NCBI GenBank assembly: GCA_029448655.1
Contig: JACCLO010000010.1
Coordinates: 3,162,001 to 3,226,000, forward strand
Origin: Wolfiporia cocos
Taxonomy: Eukaryota > Basidiomycota > Agaricomycetes > Polyporales > Phaeolaceae
Length of the DNA stretch: 64,000 nucleotides
Direction: 5' to 3'
A program made the translations under genes and the position numbers. This document shows, piece by piece, positions 33,980 through 44,815 of the stretch. The notes under the pieces are model-generated. The model saw only the letters and a list, made by a program, of their open reading frames with translations, had not been told where the DNA came from and did not search any database. The number at the start of each line of letters is the position of its first letter. The first letter of the stretch is position 1.

Positions 33980-36710
33980 CTATGGTAGATCCAATCGGCT
34001 TCAATATATACCCATAGCATCTGACCATGTTACATTTTCTGTGCACCCACTCTACTGTGTCTATTTGCTGCTGTAGATGGTTCAATTCATATGGCAATAG
34101 ACCTACAGAAATGTGAAATTATGCAGCAGAAAAATGCAAATATGAGTGCAGATTGAAATTGTAAACCAATATAGAATATCTATTCAACATCATTGAGTGC
34201 CCCGTGAACCACTCTATGGTGCCTATTTATTGCTATGGAAGGTCTAATCCACACGGCAATAGACTGACAAAAACATGAAATTGTGTACCGAAAGAAATAC
34301 ATGTATGGCTGCAGATTGAAATTGTAGAGTGTCATAGAACCTCCAAATACATTCAACATGGTTGGATGCCATGTGCACCTACTGTAGGGTGAGTATTTAT
34401 CACTGCAAATGGTCTACCTTTCATGCCAATGCATCATGCAGCAGTAAAACATGCATAGAATAAAAGGTCAAAATTACAGAGCCAGACGCAGCACAACAAA
34501 GGGATTCCACATGGCTGCATATTCTGTGCACATGCTCTTGGGCACCTATTCCTGCAGTAAATGGCATCTTTCACATGGCAATAGACTGACAAAATACAAA
34601 ACTGTGTAGCACAGAAATGCAAAAATTGTAGCAGATTGAAATTGCAGTACTGTGTCACAGATTATTCTGGGATGTCGCCGCTACTTTTTATAGGATTTAT
34701 TACGCCATTCTATGCCTTGTAAGTAGCTATCCTCAGTAGCGTCACTCACCTTATGCATGGGCGCCATTACCGACACCACCCTCTATGTGGAAGCGCCCCT
34801 ACAGGCGTCTTCCATCATGTTATGCCAGAGTGCCATTACTGGCGTCTCTACCCCTATGCCACATGACTCTGCGCCATTACTGGTGCCTTGTCATTATGTT
34901 ACCTTCTCTCTGCATTACACGCACAGACCCTCGTGCCTTAGGACAGGCTCGTAGGTACTGGTGCACCCCCATGTATATATGCGCTAGCATGAGGACTTGC
35001 ATCCTCATGTTTAGCATTCTCGGCGTAGGGTAATGACACCCTCTTTCATGCTATCTTGTGGGCTGCCATTCCTCTCCTAGTCCTTGGCTTGCTTGTCTAG
35101 GGACGTCAGCTTTGTCACCCGGCGTACTGCCATCAAGACTCGCTTGTCACCCCCGCCTCTCCACAGGTGCCATGGACCTTGGAATACGGCGTAGGGCTAT
35201 TAAGACTACCGTGGCTATGGGCCAGTCCCACAGATGGTATGTCTGTGTCATACTGGACACAACAGACAAATGGATCAGACCAGGTTGAGTACACTATGCA
35301 CTCAAGAGACCTATTTAACACAGCCAACAGTGCACTTGCTATGCCAACAGATCCATAGAAACACAAAATTATGAAGCAGAACCAAATGAATCTAGCAGAA
35401 GGTTAAGATCAAAATAAATTGCCTCTATTTTCTGCAATGAATGGGTGTCCTATATTGGATGCACAATGAATCCAACATGACTGGGGCTTTGAGCCTACTG
35501 CATCTGGCTCTGCAGCTTTAATTTTCTGTTTTATTCATATATTTTTGCTGCATAATTTGTCATTTACGGTTGATCTATTGGCCTGTAAATGATTGCGATA
35601 AATAGACGCCCACCCATGGTGAACATGAGCATCCAACATTGCCGGATTTTTTGGCCTGTCAGAGTTGGCTTCGCGGTTTAAAAATTTCTTCCAATCCAGG
35701 TATTTCTGCTGTGTAATTTTGCATTTCTGCACATTTCTAGTAATCTATTGGCCTGTATATTACTGCGATAAATAGACGCCCACCCATGGTGGACATGAGC
35801 ATCCGACATTGCCGGATTTTTTGGCCTGTCAGAGTTGGCTTCGCGGTTTAAAAATTTCTTCTAATCCAGGTATTTCTGCTGCATAATTTCGCATTTCTGT
35901 GATTTTTTGGTGATCTATTGGCCTGTATATTACTGCGATAAATAGACGCCCACCCATGGTGGACATGAGCATCCGACATTGCCGGATTTTTTGGCCTGTC
36001 AGAGTTGGCTTCGCGGTTTAAAAATTTCTTCTAATCCAGGTATTTCTGCTGCATAATTTCGCATTTCTGTGATTTTTTGGTGATCTATTGGCCTGTATAT
36101 TACTGCGATAAATAGACGCCCACCCATGGTGGACATGAGCATCCGACATTGCTGGATGTTTTGGCCTGTCAGAGTTGGCTTCGTGGTTTGAATTATAGAC
36201 GCCCACCCAGTGGTGGACATGAGCATCCGACATTGTCGGATTTTTTGGCCTGTCAGAGTTGGCTTCGCGGTTTAAAAATTTCTTCTAATCCAGGTATTTC
36301 TGCTGTGTAATTTTGCATTTCTGCACATTTCTAGTAATCTATTGGCCTGTATATTACTGCGATAAATAGACGCCCACCCATGGTGGACATGAGCATCCAA
36401 CATTGCTGGATTTTTTGGCCTGTCAGAGTTGGCTTCGTGGCTTGAATAATAGACACCCACCCGGTGGTGGACATGCATATCCAACATTGCCGGATTTTTT
36501 GGCCTGTTAGAGTTGGCTTCGTGGTTTGAAAATTTCTTCCAATCCAGGTATTTCTGCTGCATAATTTCGCATTTCTGCACATTTCTAGTAATCTATTGGC
36601 CTGTATATTATTGCGATAAATAGACGCCCACCCAGTGGTGGACATGAGCATCCGACATTGTCGGATTTTTTGGCCTGTCAGAGTTGGCTTCACGGTTTGA
36701 ATATCTTCAG
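33980..36710. repeat. Satellite array, 170-bp unit with 84-bp half-units, older inverted units on the left
   Basis: The phrase GGCCTGTCAGAGTTGGCTTC recurs at about 35653, 35823, 35993, 36163, 36247, 36417, 36501 and 36671: steps of 170, 170, 170, 84, 170, 84 and 170. Units also share CAGGTATTTCTGCTG, GCGATAAATAGACGCCCACC and TCCGACATTGCCGGA. At 33980-34650 and 35290-35520 degenerate units of roughly 150-170 bp occur on the opposite strand (GGCAATAGACTGACAAAA at 34093, 34255, 34577). A solo LTR sits among the old units. Confidence 0.8.
34653..35250 (+). mobile_element. Solo LTR, 598 bp, target duplication TACTG
   Basis: TGTCACAGAT to CTGTGTCA with TACTG at 34648-34652 and 35251-35255. TATA-like GTATATATG at about 34972. 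It inserted in the old satellite units, which resume after it. Same end motif as the other gypsy LTRs but body not closely similar to A, B or D. Confidence 0.85.
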
Positions 36711-36934
36711 CACCTTCACTAAATCCAAATCCACCTCGGCATCCCCACTCTCATCAGTAAAGTCTTTGGCAACAGGGCTCTCATCATCATCAATGTTCAT
36801 TGAGTCCTCATCCCATCTCCATCTGTGCAGCCTCCACTCCTCCTCCTCCCTCTCATACTGGTCCTGTGTTCCCTTCAGATTCACTGTGAGAGGATCCAAG
36901 CATGATATCTGGCTTGCTGAAGCAGAATGACTCA
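36711..36934. other. Short acidic reading frame next to the satellite
   Basis: A minus-strand frame of 81 codons (36690-36935) would encode an acidic stretch (DEDSMNIDDDESP, DESGDAEVDLDL). It abuts the satellite and may be a remnant of a larger gene. No domain; not called as a gene. Confidence 0.3.
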
Positions 36935-36964
36935 ATATTTTGTGACATCAACTTTGACACCCTT

Positions 36965-37083
36965 GTCCGTCCGGCCATGTCGGATGTGGATGTCCACCGC
37001 TGGGTGAGCGTCTATCTACCCATAGCCGCATGTGACCCCACCCAGCAGTGGACATCCACGTCCGACATGGTCGGACACAGTGT
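36965..37083. repeat. Large hairpin related to the satellite unit
   Basis: Arms of about 40-45 bp: GTCCGGCCATGTCGGATGTG near 36968 pairs with CACGTCCGACATGGTCGGAC near 37058, with GTGGACATCC and CACCCAGC elements also mirrored. The arms carry the same words (GTGGACAT, TCCGACAT, CACCCA) as the 170-bp satellite unit. Confidence 0.7.
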
Positions 37084-37280
37084 GTGAGCTGCCATGTAGG
37101 CACCACTGGTTGAATACATGGCACGTCCAATTGCAGAATAGCTGGGCGCACAATTGTGCTACTACTGCAGGATAAATAGATACAGTAGTGAACAAGGCAG
37201 TAGTACTGTAGGGGTCATGCCCTAGCTAGGGATGGCACCCTAGTGGTGAGACTGCAGGGTTAGACACCCTATGGCGTCTC

Positions 37281-37296
37281 ATAACCCTAAAAATAA

Positions 37297-37327
<31 letters not shown>

Positions 37328-37370
37328 TTAAGATTAAAATTAAACTTGAACCTTAAACCTTAAACTTTAC
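37281..37370. repeat. A-rich simple repeat
   Basis: AAAATAAAATAAAAATAAAAATAAA pattern grading into TTAAACCTTAAACC-like steps. Low complexity. Confidence 0.85.
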
Positions 37371-37423
37371 GAGCCGTTCATTGTTCAAATCATTTCACTC
37401 CTCGCACTCACAGCACATTTAAG

Positions 37424-37728
37424 TTAACCCCATTCAATCCCACTCCCTTTCAACAAATAATTCCCATCTAATTCCCCATAAATTCTCTCAACTTTCAATT
37501 CCCTCCATATAACTTCTCCTAAATCCCACTCCTTTCATATCCTTCCATCCCACCCATATCCCTTTTATCCAATCCTCATATACCCTATCATCCCCTCTAA
37601 TTATCCCCCCATCTTCCAATCTCCAACAACAACAACCCTGTCCTTATCAATCAACATCTCTTCCCCTACAACCCCATCCCATTTTCCCCCTACCACCCCC
37701 TACCACCCCATACCACCAACTATATACA
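37424..37728 (+). other. 305-base tract with a single G on the plus strand
   Basis: Only one G (37640) is present in 305 bases composed of A, C and T; the minus strand is correspondingly C-free. No short period explains it. It lies just upstream of the decayed gene at 38083. Confidence 0.9.
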
Positions 37729-38082
37729 GTAATCCCCATAAAATACCACTTACCTTTCTCCACTCAGCCAGCAATCAAAAACAAGCAACATCAACTAACA
37801 AACATTGTATTGTCATCCTTGGCAGGCCTAACACTTGCGCATCACAGGCTACAAAAGGCAAGCAAAGACAAGCGAGCCAGACAGAGGCAAAGGGCAACCA
37901 TGAGAACTAGGCCATCTCATAGTAAAATTCAAAGCAAACCGTTGCATAAAACGCAAGTTGACAGATCAGCCAAATAAGTATAACAGGCGACAGCTGTATA
38001 AAATGTACACAGACTTTCCTGCTTCCATCCCATCCAAGGACAAACCCATACACAACCTCCATATATAATCCCTCCGTATACA

Positions 38083-40875
38083 ATGCCATCCTTTCTTGAT
38101 GACGTCCTGCCAAATGCTACCATGGTGCTGGTAATCTTCGTCGCAAGGACAAAGGAACTCCTCAAGGGCAATGAGCTCAACATTAAAGCCTTTGTGGACT
38201 TTGTTATGGCCGGTCGCATCGACCATCAGGGTGACCAATCCCACATCGTGGTCAATCCACAGCTTAAAATGCATGGTGTCCATCAATGTCAACATCCCCA
38301 AGTGTTCAGGGACTACGACTTACTCATTATGATATCATGAGATCTCCCCTTCAACTCTGTGCCTGCCATATACCCTATTCCTATGTTTAGGGACACCCTG
38401 ACAGAAATGGTGCATCTGACGGTGCCTATTTCAGTCAGGATATGTCATTGTATCCGTACGGCCCCACCACCATTCTATTGATCGCTGATCGTTGTCCAGG
38501 ATCTGAACAAGCAGGTTCTACTGTACAAGGTTGCTTACACGATGTTCTGCAACTTGAGGACCCGTTAATAGATCAGGATTTTCTTCTCAGCTCTGTACAG
38601 CCCGCATCAACTACCATTGATCTCGCAAAAGGACATTGCATACTTTTATAAGATGTGCTTGAGGCCTGCTGTGGTGGACACAACGCCAGAGGCGGCTACG
38701 CATTGGCCGCCAGATTACAGCACGGCGCTGATCTGATCCCAGGATGTGGAGGGCATCATTCATCCATCCATCCACGAACTTCTCTGGGAGACGTTTGAAA
38801 GAATTCAAAGAGAAGCTATTGTGATCGATGGATGGTATTCGGCAATTCAAGAATACTTTCTTCGTGCATGAGATTCATGAGATGAAGAACACGACAAGAC
38901 ATCATATTGACGACATGGATCAGCGATAGCTTCAGCTTTCTGATACGCTGGAGCACTTAGACACAGAGCGGATGGACACCACAAAGTGTTGGATTGACAT
39001 TGGGATCAAGATGAGCAAGGAGGGCCGGGTACTGCAGTGACTGTCCCAAGCGCACAAAAAGTTGCTCCAGCTGGTGATGCCTTCTGTTCTGCAGCGAAAG
39101 TTGCAGGGATTGCTTCAATCACGGAATTACTTCCACCTTGACAAGATCTGTCAGCTGGTGGACTTTGCAAGATTTCATTGCGAGCTGCACAGTGTGGGGA
39201 AGGACGACCAAGTGGTGTACATGAGCACGTACATGACAGAGAAGATGGCGACGTACCAGCAGCACCGAGGTGCATTTTGACGCCACAAGGCACCAGACCT
39301 TTTCCCAGAGAAGATCAACGGGCTGCTGGACAATATTCAATTGCTCAGCCAAGTGTACGACTGCTCTCGGGACCAGACCGGCACTGCACGGTTTGAAGTG
39401 CATGTCCCGCTGAGTGAGGCGCTGGCCATATTTAGCATGGTAACGGACTGCTTTGTGCAGAGGAGCATCTTGAGCGTCCCGCTGAACCTGTATTGGTAAG
39501 TGCGACGATTTGCCGCCTTCTTATGTGATCTGACAACAATCTGCTTATAACCTTCTACTACAATCATCTTTGACAATGTTCTTTTTATCAGGGGCCTGAA
39601 GATGATGCGGCTTGTGGGGATCAACTACGTGCTGCACAACATAAAATTCATGCCCAGCGAGTGGCGGCTGTGGTGGCCGTCACTGGCACTAGGGGCGGTT
39701 ATGGTTTACATGCTCAATGCACTGATTTACCGTCCAGGAGAGAAGTGGCACGAAGTGAAGGTGATGAGATAGGCGATGTATTGGCGGTATCTGCACATGA
39801 ACAGGGACAATGGGAGCTTCAACGACGACTTGTATGTGAGTTCGGATGAAGATCTGAACGAGTTTGCACCCGTTGGCAACAGCCAAGGGTTGTATTTCAT
39901 AGGTGGAATTATAGAGGATTGTGGGGATCAGATGGATTGCCGCCCAGAGGGGGACCAGCAAGACCATCACACCTATCAGCTCAGCACCATCCGGATAGTT
40001 GACGAGGAGGTCTTGGCATACCTGTACAACGTGCCGAACATGAACCAGCTTATCACAGTGTTTGGCTTCTGCTACGGGTTTATCAGGCCTCCTGCATGAC
40101 ATCCGACGCGGACAACCAGTTGGGGGAAGACCCTTTCGGTGGAGCATGTCAGGAAAGAGATGCTGGAGGACTTTGACTTTGGTCTGGACCAGCAGGACAT
40201 TCCGATGCAGCCGGTGGTGCCACCAATGACACTAGAGGAGGGAGAGCTGGAGGGTGGGAGCGTGAAATCGAAGAAGGAGGAACAAGACCAGGGGAGCATG
40301 GATCATCAGGTAACGATGATCTGGCAGCAGATGCTCTATAACATCATTGCGCTTACTCCGAACGGACACTGGAGAGAGACACCGTTGTATGTGACGTTGA
40401 CGGCGAAGAAGCGGAACGCGGTGGACATTGATGTCTTTCAGTCGTTCGAGCTGCCACTTCATGGGGCTGTGTGGAGGGTGTCGGACACCTTCAAGACCAC
40501 CCTGTTCGACTGATTCCTCCCACCAAAGGGAGACCCGGTCTTGCTTAATTTGAATCATTGGCTGAGGGCGACGTACCTTCACGACTATCAGCGGCTGATG
40601 ACGTGGATCACATCAAGGCGGGATTTGGAGTTGGTACAAGTGAGTCTGTGGCAACTGTTCAAAGAGCTGTGGTGGTTGCCGAATGCATGCAGGAGCCACA
40701 TGTGAAAGGTAAGCAAGAAGCGGACCAGGCAATAGAGCATGCTTCCTAAGGGAGCAACCACCGCACAGCCATGGCTGATGATCAGCATGCGGCACTATAG
40801 GCAGTGGAGGGACCAGATCGTACTCCGGGATGTCGCAGCCAACAAGGAGGACGATGAGGATGGGCCCCAGCCTTA
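38083..40875 (+). pseudogene. Decayed multi-exon gene of unknown function
   Basis: Plus-strand coding character is clear in several long stretches: 38083-38340, 38442-38651, 38740-38870, 39062-39495, 39592-39770, 39776-40099, 40139-40513 and 40540-40690. A 96-bp intron with GTAAGT..CAG at 39496-39591 joins VPLNLYW to LKMMRLVG. Distinct segments include DLYVSSDEDLNEFAPVGNSQ and LAYLYNVPNMNQLITVFGF. Multiple stops and frameshifts break it; the TGA at 39278-39280 (RGAF stop RHKAPDLF) looks like CGA to TGA. I do not recognise a domain and cannot assign a role. Length suggests a protein of at least 800 residues once intact. Confidence 0.55.
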
Positions 40876-41935
40876 GCACTCGGAACTCAGAGACCTGTGA
40901 TTAAGCACAGTGGACACTTTGATCCGCACATTACATACAACAGATAGACTTCGACATCACCAATTCACTATACAGCCCCTGCAACCTTTACACACCTCTT
41001 ACAATCCATAGAATGCTCGGTACATCCCCCACCAATCCGTTACGCACTCAATCAATATATGCAGATAACAGCCTTGCAAGCTGACCGGATTGTGTTAAGG
41101 ATTAGCGTGTTAATGTGTCAGCGTTAACGGTTAAAGGTTAGTAGTATAAAGGTTAGTAGTGTAAAGGCCAGTAGTGCATAAGGGCTAGTAGTGTATTAGT
41201 GCAAAGGTAAGAACGGTGGTGGCAAACGGCAGGGGGAAAAAAGTCGCGATGTGGCAGTCCAATGCTGTAAGGCAGATGTTCGTACCTGGAGCGAGGCGGT
41301 GCACGGGGCTGAGCAAAGTCACGTGACTAAGCGACTTCAATAGAAATTGTTCTAATGCCACACAAAAGCGATGGCAAGGAAATTTCAATCGAAGAAATGT
41401 GCGTACGTGAGTGGGATATTCGTACTTGGGGCAAGGCAGCGCAGATGTTGCTCGTCGGGCTGAAAAGCAGACTGTACAATGTGCCCCGTGGTGTTCTGTG
41501 ACTTAGCCGAGCCATTGCTTGTCATTCTTACATGTTGCTGGCTGTGCCCAATTGCGTTTGCTTTCAACACGTTCCGTCAGGAAATGTCTGTTGTCCCAAG
41601 AGCTGTGTGGTCCGTTTGGGCTCGGCAGAGTGGGACTTCGGCCTCTAACTAGATGCATGTTTGAATATCAGTTCTCGCCACGTCTTGGGCTTTTGCATGT
41701 GTCATTCTATGCCTGCACAGCGGTTGTCTAATGTCTGCACTGGTCTTGCTCAATTGTTTGAGACCTCAAACTTGCTCCAGACTCCCCCCGTGTGCCTTGT
41801 GACACTGCCGTTCATATCGCCTTTCAGCAGATGCGGAGGTGGCTGGAGGCAAGCCGTGACTACTGCCCTATATACTCCATTGTAAGTAGAGCCTGGATCA
41901 CAAACTTCAATCCTCCCTTCTCGATTCCTCCCTCG
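40876..41935. other. Non-coding DNA with a palindrome module
   Basis: No supported gene. GTTAATG/GTTAACGG and AAAGGTTAGTAGTG-like short repeats lie at 41095-41205, followed by the palindrome module at 41210-41440. Confidence 0.45.
41210..41440. repeat. Palindrome module, left copy
   Basis: Contains TTCGTACCTGGAGCGA (41279), GTCACGTGAC (41318-41327), TTCAATAGAAATT (41335), AATTTCAATCGAAG (41381) and TTCGTACTTGG (41429). The same order recurs in inverted orientation at about 44990-45215 and in a diverged direct copy at 44816-44945. Confidence 0.75.
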
Positions 41936-42840
41936 TGTCACAGATCTGGGATATTAGCAATTTTGCGCACATAATTAGCACATTATCTGGCCTTTCTACA
42001 GCCGCTACTATGTTATCCGGGACTTATCCCGTCATGCCACACCTGCCGAGGTTATACAACGGAACCTTACCGGCCAAATAGGCCTTACCAGTCATGCCAC
42101 CCAGTCGTACCTTAGGCCTACAGCGTACTATCGAGCGCCACTTGCATAATAATGGCAACATGGCACAACAAGCTGACTAAGCTGTCGCCACACCGGTCCG
42201 TCTAGCTGCAAAGCCTAACTACCATCACATGCGTAGCTGCAAAGCCTCGCGCATCACACGTGCATCACCGGCATACCCGCACTCCGGGCTTCTAGCCTCG
42301 GTGTTATGCACAACCCGGACTTCCTGTCTTTGCGGCATAGTCCTTACCAACGGATAAACCATTAGGCTTCCAGCACTCTGCGCCTCGCCCCCAGTATAAT
42401 CCAACCTCCGGGCTTCTAGCCCCGGCTCCACGCAACCACTGTGCTTCTAGCATCGGGGCACTGCAATTCCTGAGTTAGCCACAAGGCCCTCATTACCACG
42501 TCACCACCGGCACTTCCATATCACCAGTCTATGACGCATGACTTGGCCTCACGGCCTTAGTCACCCTTGGACATAGCCAATCGCTATTGTCCCTCAAGGT
42601 ACCAGCACTCCGGCCTTCCTATACCCGGGCTGTGCCCGTATTCACATGCCTAACCGAAAGGTGGCACCACACGCTCTCTTTATCCCATTGGCTCGGCCAT
42701 TACCGGCCTTACCACGGTCATTGTAGAGTAGTTTACCCACTGACGCCTAACCGGCTTTCAGCCACCATTCCTTCTAGGGTCTAGCTGTATAGTAGATACG
42801 CTATCCCTGTATTTAAGACATAGGTTAGACACCTATTAGG
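41936..42840 (+). repeat. LTR-B copy, left part, split by mitochondrial DNA
   Basis: Starts TGTCACAGAT at 41936 and contains LTR-B words such as TAGCCAATCGCTATTGT, CCGGGCTGTGCCCGTATTCA and CATTGGCTCGGCCATTACCGG. It breaks off near 42840, just after a TATA-like TATTTAAG (42811). The remaining end (from AGTTCTATTC, the LTR-B transcript start) is at 44566-44692. No matching target duplication (CCTCG against CATTA). Confidence 0.75.
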
Positions 42841-42864
42841 CTTTGAAAAAATTCGGCAAATTAA

Positions 42865-42954
42865 GTCTGGAATGAATCGAGGTAGAAAACCAAAATAACA
42901 TATTTATATTGATGATAAATTTGATGAACCGTGGGTGCCAGAAGACTCGGTAAG
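42865..42954 (+). pseudogene. rns: Mitochondrial small-subunit rRNA fragment, 5' piece ending in the 530 loop
   Basis: GTGCCAGAAGACTCGGTAAG at 42935-42954 matches the universal 530-loop core (GTGCCAGCAGCCGCGGTAA). The sequence resumes at 43881 after the miniature element. Confidence 0.75.
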
Positions 42955-43875
42955 TGTCACAGATAATGCGAAAGCATAATATCATAGACGTTACGGAGCA
43001 ATAACTAGGGTACATTACCCGTACGTGGCGCCGGCATACATGGCCTACACCATAGAGTGTCTAATAGGCGCCGAGCGTGGGAATATGAACTGCAGATATA
43101 GCTGGACCCTCGATAGCAGCATGAGCTGTTATCGTAGCCCTTTTGGGGGAGTGGCTATTATGCCACTCATAAGCACGTTGCATTGGGTCCGCAGCGCGTC
43201 TTGTGATATAATAACAGCTCACCCGGTCGCCGGTTCGAACCTGGGTGGTGGCAAATATTTCCACTGCCTGGGGCGCTTCCGAACCACTGGCGGCTGAGGG
43301 AAAAGTACCCACCACGTGACCCCCTGTATCATGGGGCCCCTCTATAACCGTAAGGTATCAGGGGATAAGATTGGTCAAAGCTTGCGTGGTAAAAAACTAC
43401 TATTAAATAGCCTTAACCCGCACCCAAAATCCAGGGTGTAAGTCGGGCCTTCAAGAGGTTGGCACACACGTCATAAGCCAAATGGTATAAGGGATTGGGG
43501 GTACCCTTCACCAGGCACAATGACAAAGCATAGTAGAAGTGATACTTAGTACCGGGGGCGGCTTGATGCAGCCTAAGTTATCTCCTTAACCAGAGACGGT
43601 TAATCCTTGAAGTGGGGGTAATGTCACAGATAATGCGAAAGCATAATATCATAGACGTTACGGAGCAATAACTAGGGTACATTACCCGTACGTGGCGCCG
43701 GCATACATGGCCTACACCATAGAGTGTCTAATAGGCGCCGAGCGTGGGAATATGAACTGCAGATATAGCTGGACCCTCGATAGCAGCATGAGCTGTTATC
43801 GTAGCCCTTTTGGGGGAGTGGCTATTATGCCACTCATAAGCACGTTGCATTGGGTCCGCAGCGCGTCTTGTGATA
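42955..43875 (+). mobile_element. Miniature LTR element (TRIM) inside the rRNA fragment, target duplication GTAAG
   Basis: Two 254-bp LTRs (42955-43208 and 43622-43875; TGTCACAGAT..TTGTGATA) that read identical flank 413 bp with no coding capacity. GTAAG at 42950-42954 and 43876-43880. Polypurine tract GAAGTGGGGGTAA before the second LTR. Primer site ATAACAGCTCA at 43211-43221 is the exact reverse complement of LTR block TGAGCTGTTAT at 43122-43132. The 3' terminus is TA instead of CA. The frames of 75-90 codons in it are not genes. Confidence 0.9.
43211..43221 (+). promoter_or_regulatory. Self-primer binding site of the TRIM
   Basis: ATAACAGCTCA, 2 bases beyond the LTR end, pairs perfectly over 11 bases with 43122-43132. 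A TATA-like GATATAG lies at about 43095, 27 bases upstream of that block. Confidence 0.75.
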
Positions 43876-43880
43876 GTAAG

Positions 43881-44094
43881 ACCAGAGACGCAAACGTTAA
43901 TCATCATAAACAGGCGTAAAGGGTTTGTAGGCTGCTTTGAATAAATAAAGCTAGAATCAAATAGAGGTTATTTTAAAGAACACTTGGAGCTAGGGATTAA
44001 ATCCATAGATACTAAGGAGAATACTTAAGGCGAAAGCATTTAACCACTACTGATTGACGCTGAGAAACGAAAGGGAGGAGAGGAAATAGGATGT
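43881..44094 (+). pseudogene. rns: Mitochondrial small-subunit rRNA fragment, 3' piece
   Basis: GCAAACGTTAATCATCATAA, then AGGCGTAAAGGGTTTGTAGGC, then GGCGAAAGCATTTAACCACT and TGACGCTGAGAAACGAAAGG follow the order of the central domain of bacterial-type small-subunit rRNA. A/T-rich substitutions fit a fungal mitochondrion. The match fades near 44095. Confidence 0.85.
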
Positions 44095-44258
44095 GCGACT
44101 TGCAAAGTCTAAACATGTATTGGACGCTTAGTGTCCATTATTTTTCGTCTAATAATAGCCGACCTAGACATGCAAGAGGATTTATTAGTATAATTAACTA
44201 AGTTCCTATAGCAGTAATGTTCTTGTGTGAAGCTCTAGTGTAATCGATATTGGGCCAT

Positions 44259-44459
44259 CTACCCATAATGCCAAATAAATCTCTTAAATGGAGAAGTATC
44301 TAGTTCTTTAAGTTCAATAGGGTGAATTTGAGACAAAATGCTTTGTGTACTAGGAAGTTTGCTATTCTGATTTTTTTGAATATATTCGTTAAACCAATTT
44401 ATAGTTCGCCCTAAAGCTTCTATTTTGGGTGTTCGCATATGCCCATTAATCAGATTCAC
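44259..44459 (-). pseudogene. LAGLIDADG homing endonuclease fragment
   Basis: 66 codons with NLINGHMRTPKIEALGRTIN and KELDTSPF, which are the linker and start region between the two LAGLIDADG repeats of fungal mitochondrial intron endonucleases. Neither LAGLIDADG helix itself is present, so it is a fragment without activity. Opposite strand to the rRNA pieces. Confidence 0.7.
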
Positions 44460-44467
44460 AATAGACT

Positions 44468-44572
44468 GGCTATACTGGTGGTGCTACAGATACTTATATT
44501 CCTTTTGGTAAAAACGTTTACCTTTATGATGTAAACTCTCTGTACCCAAGTGTTATGGCTAATGAGTTCTAT
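44468..44572 (+). pseudogene. Family B DNA polymerase fragment, mitochondrial-plasmid type
   Basis: A frame reading [20 protein letters not shown] followed by [10 protein letters not shown]: the DxxSLYP motif A of protein-primed family B polymerases carried by linear mitochondrial plasmids. Only about 35 codons remain before the LTR resumes. Confidence 0.75.
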
Positions 44573-44692
44573 TCTTCTCGGCTTGCGCCGTAGAAGCATC
44601 CATCACCCTGCTGTGCTTATATAGTCTTCCTCCCCAGCTCGCCTACAACCTAAGGCATAAGCTTGGTGAGTCCCACAGATTGTACTGTGTCA
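44566..44692 (+). repeat. LTR-B copy, right part after the mitochondrial insertion
   Basis: AGTTCTATTCTTCTCGGC, GCCGTAGAAGCATCC and CTTGGTGAGTCCCACAGA match the R-U5 end of LTR-B (minus strand of 6363-6493); ends CTGTGTCA at 44692. Confidence 0.8.
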
Positions 44693-44815
44693 CATTAGAT
44701 GGCATTTGCGATCATTCGCCTGCTGGAACATGTTGAGGTGAGAATGAGGCTGACTAATGGGCGTTGATCAGTCTTAGTACAACAGGGATACATTGATACC
44801 GACCAGGGAAACAGC

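Larger units (their letters stand above)
42841..44565. other. Nuclear insertion of mosaic mitochondrial DNA (NUMT)
   Basis: Holds pieces of at least three mitochondrial sequences: small-subunit rRNA, a LAGLIDADG intron endonuclease, and a family B DNA polymerase of mitochondrial-plasmid type. It sits inside a nuclear LTR and is itself interrupted by a miniature LTR element (42955-43875), so it is nuclear rather than an assembly mix. Boundaries are approximate; 44095-44258 inside it is not identified. Confidence 0.8.

Noticed and set aside
35653..36690. CRISPR array
   Set aside because: The 170-bp units are repeated in full without unique spacers, and the genome is eukaryotic.
43222..43250. 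tRNA gene suggested by GGTTCGAACC
   Set aside because: Only the T-arm/B-box part is present; no matching acceptor stem, D-arm or anticodon arm can be drawn upstream.
43025..43297. Short coding frames at 43025 and 43692 with the same start
   Set aside because: They are the two LTRs of the TRIM; the repeat is explained by the element.
43881..44094. Bacterial 16S rRNA contamination
   Set aside because: Sequence is A/T-shifted, lies next to mitochondrial intron endonuclease and plasmid polymerase pieces, and is bordered by nuclear LTR sequence.
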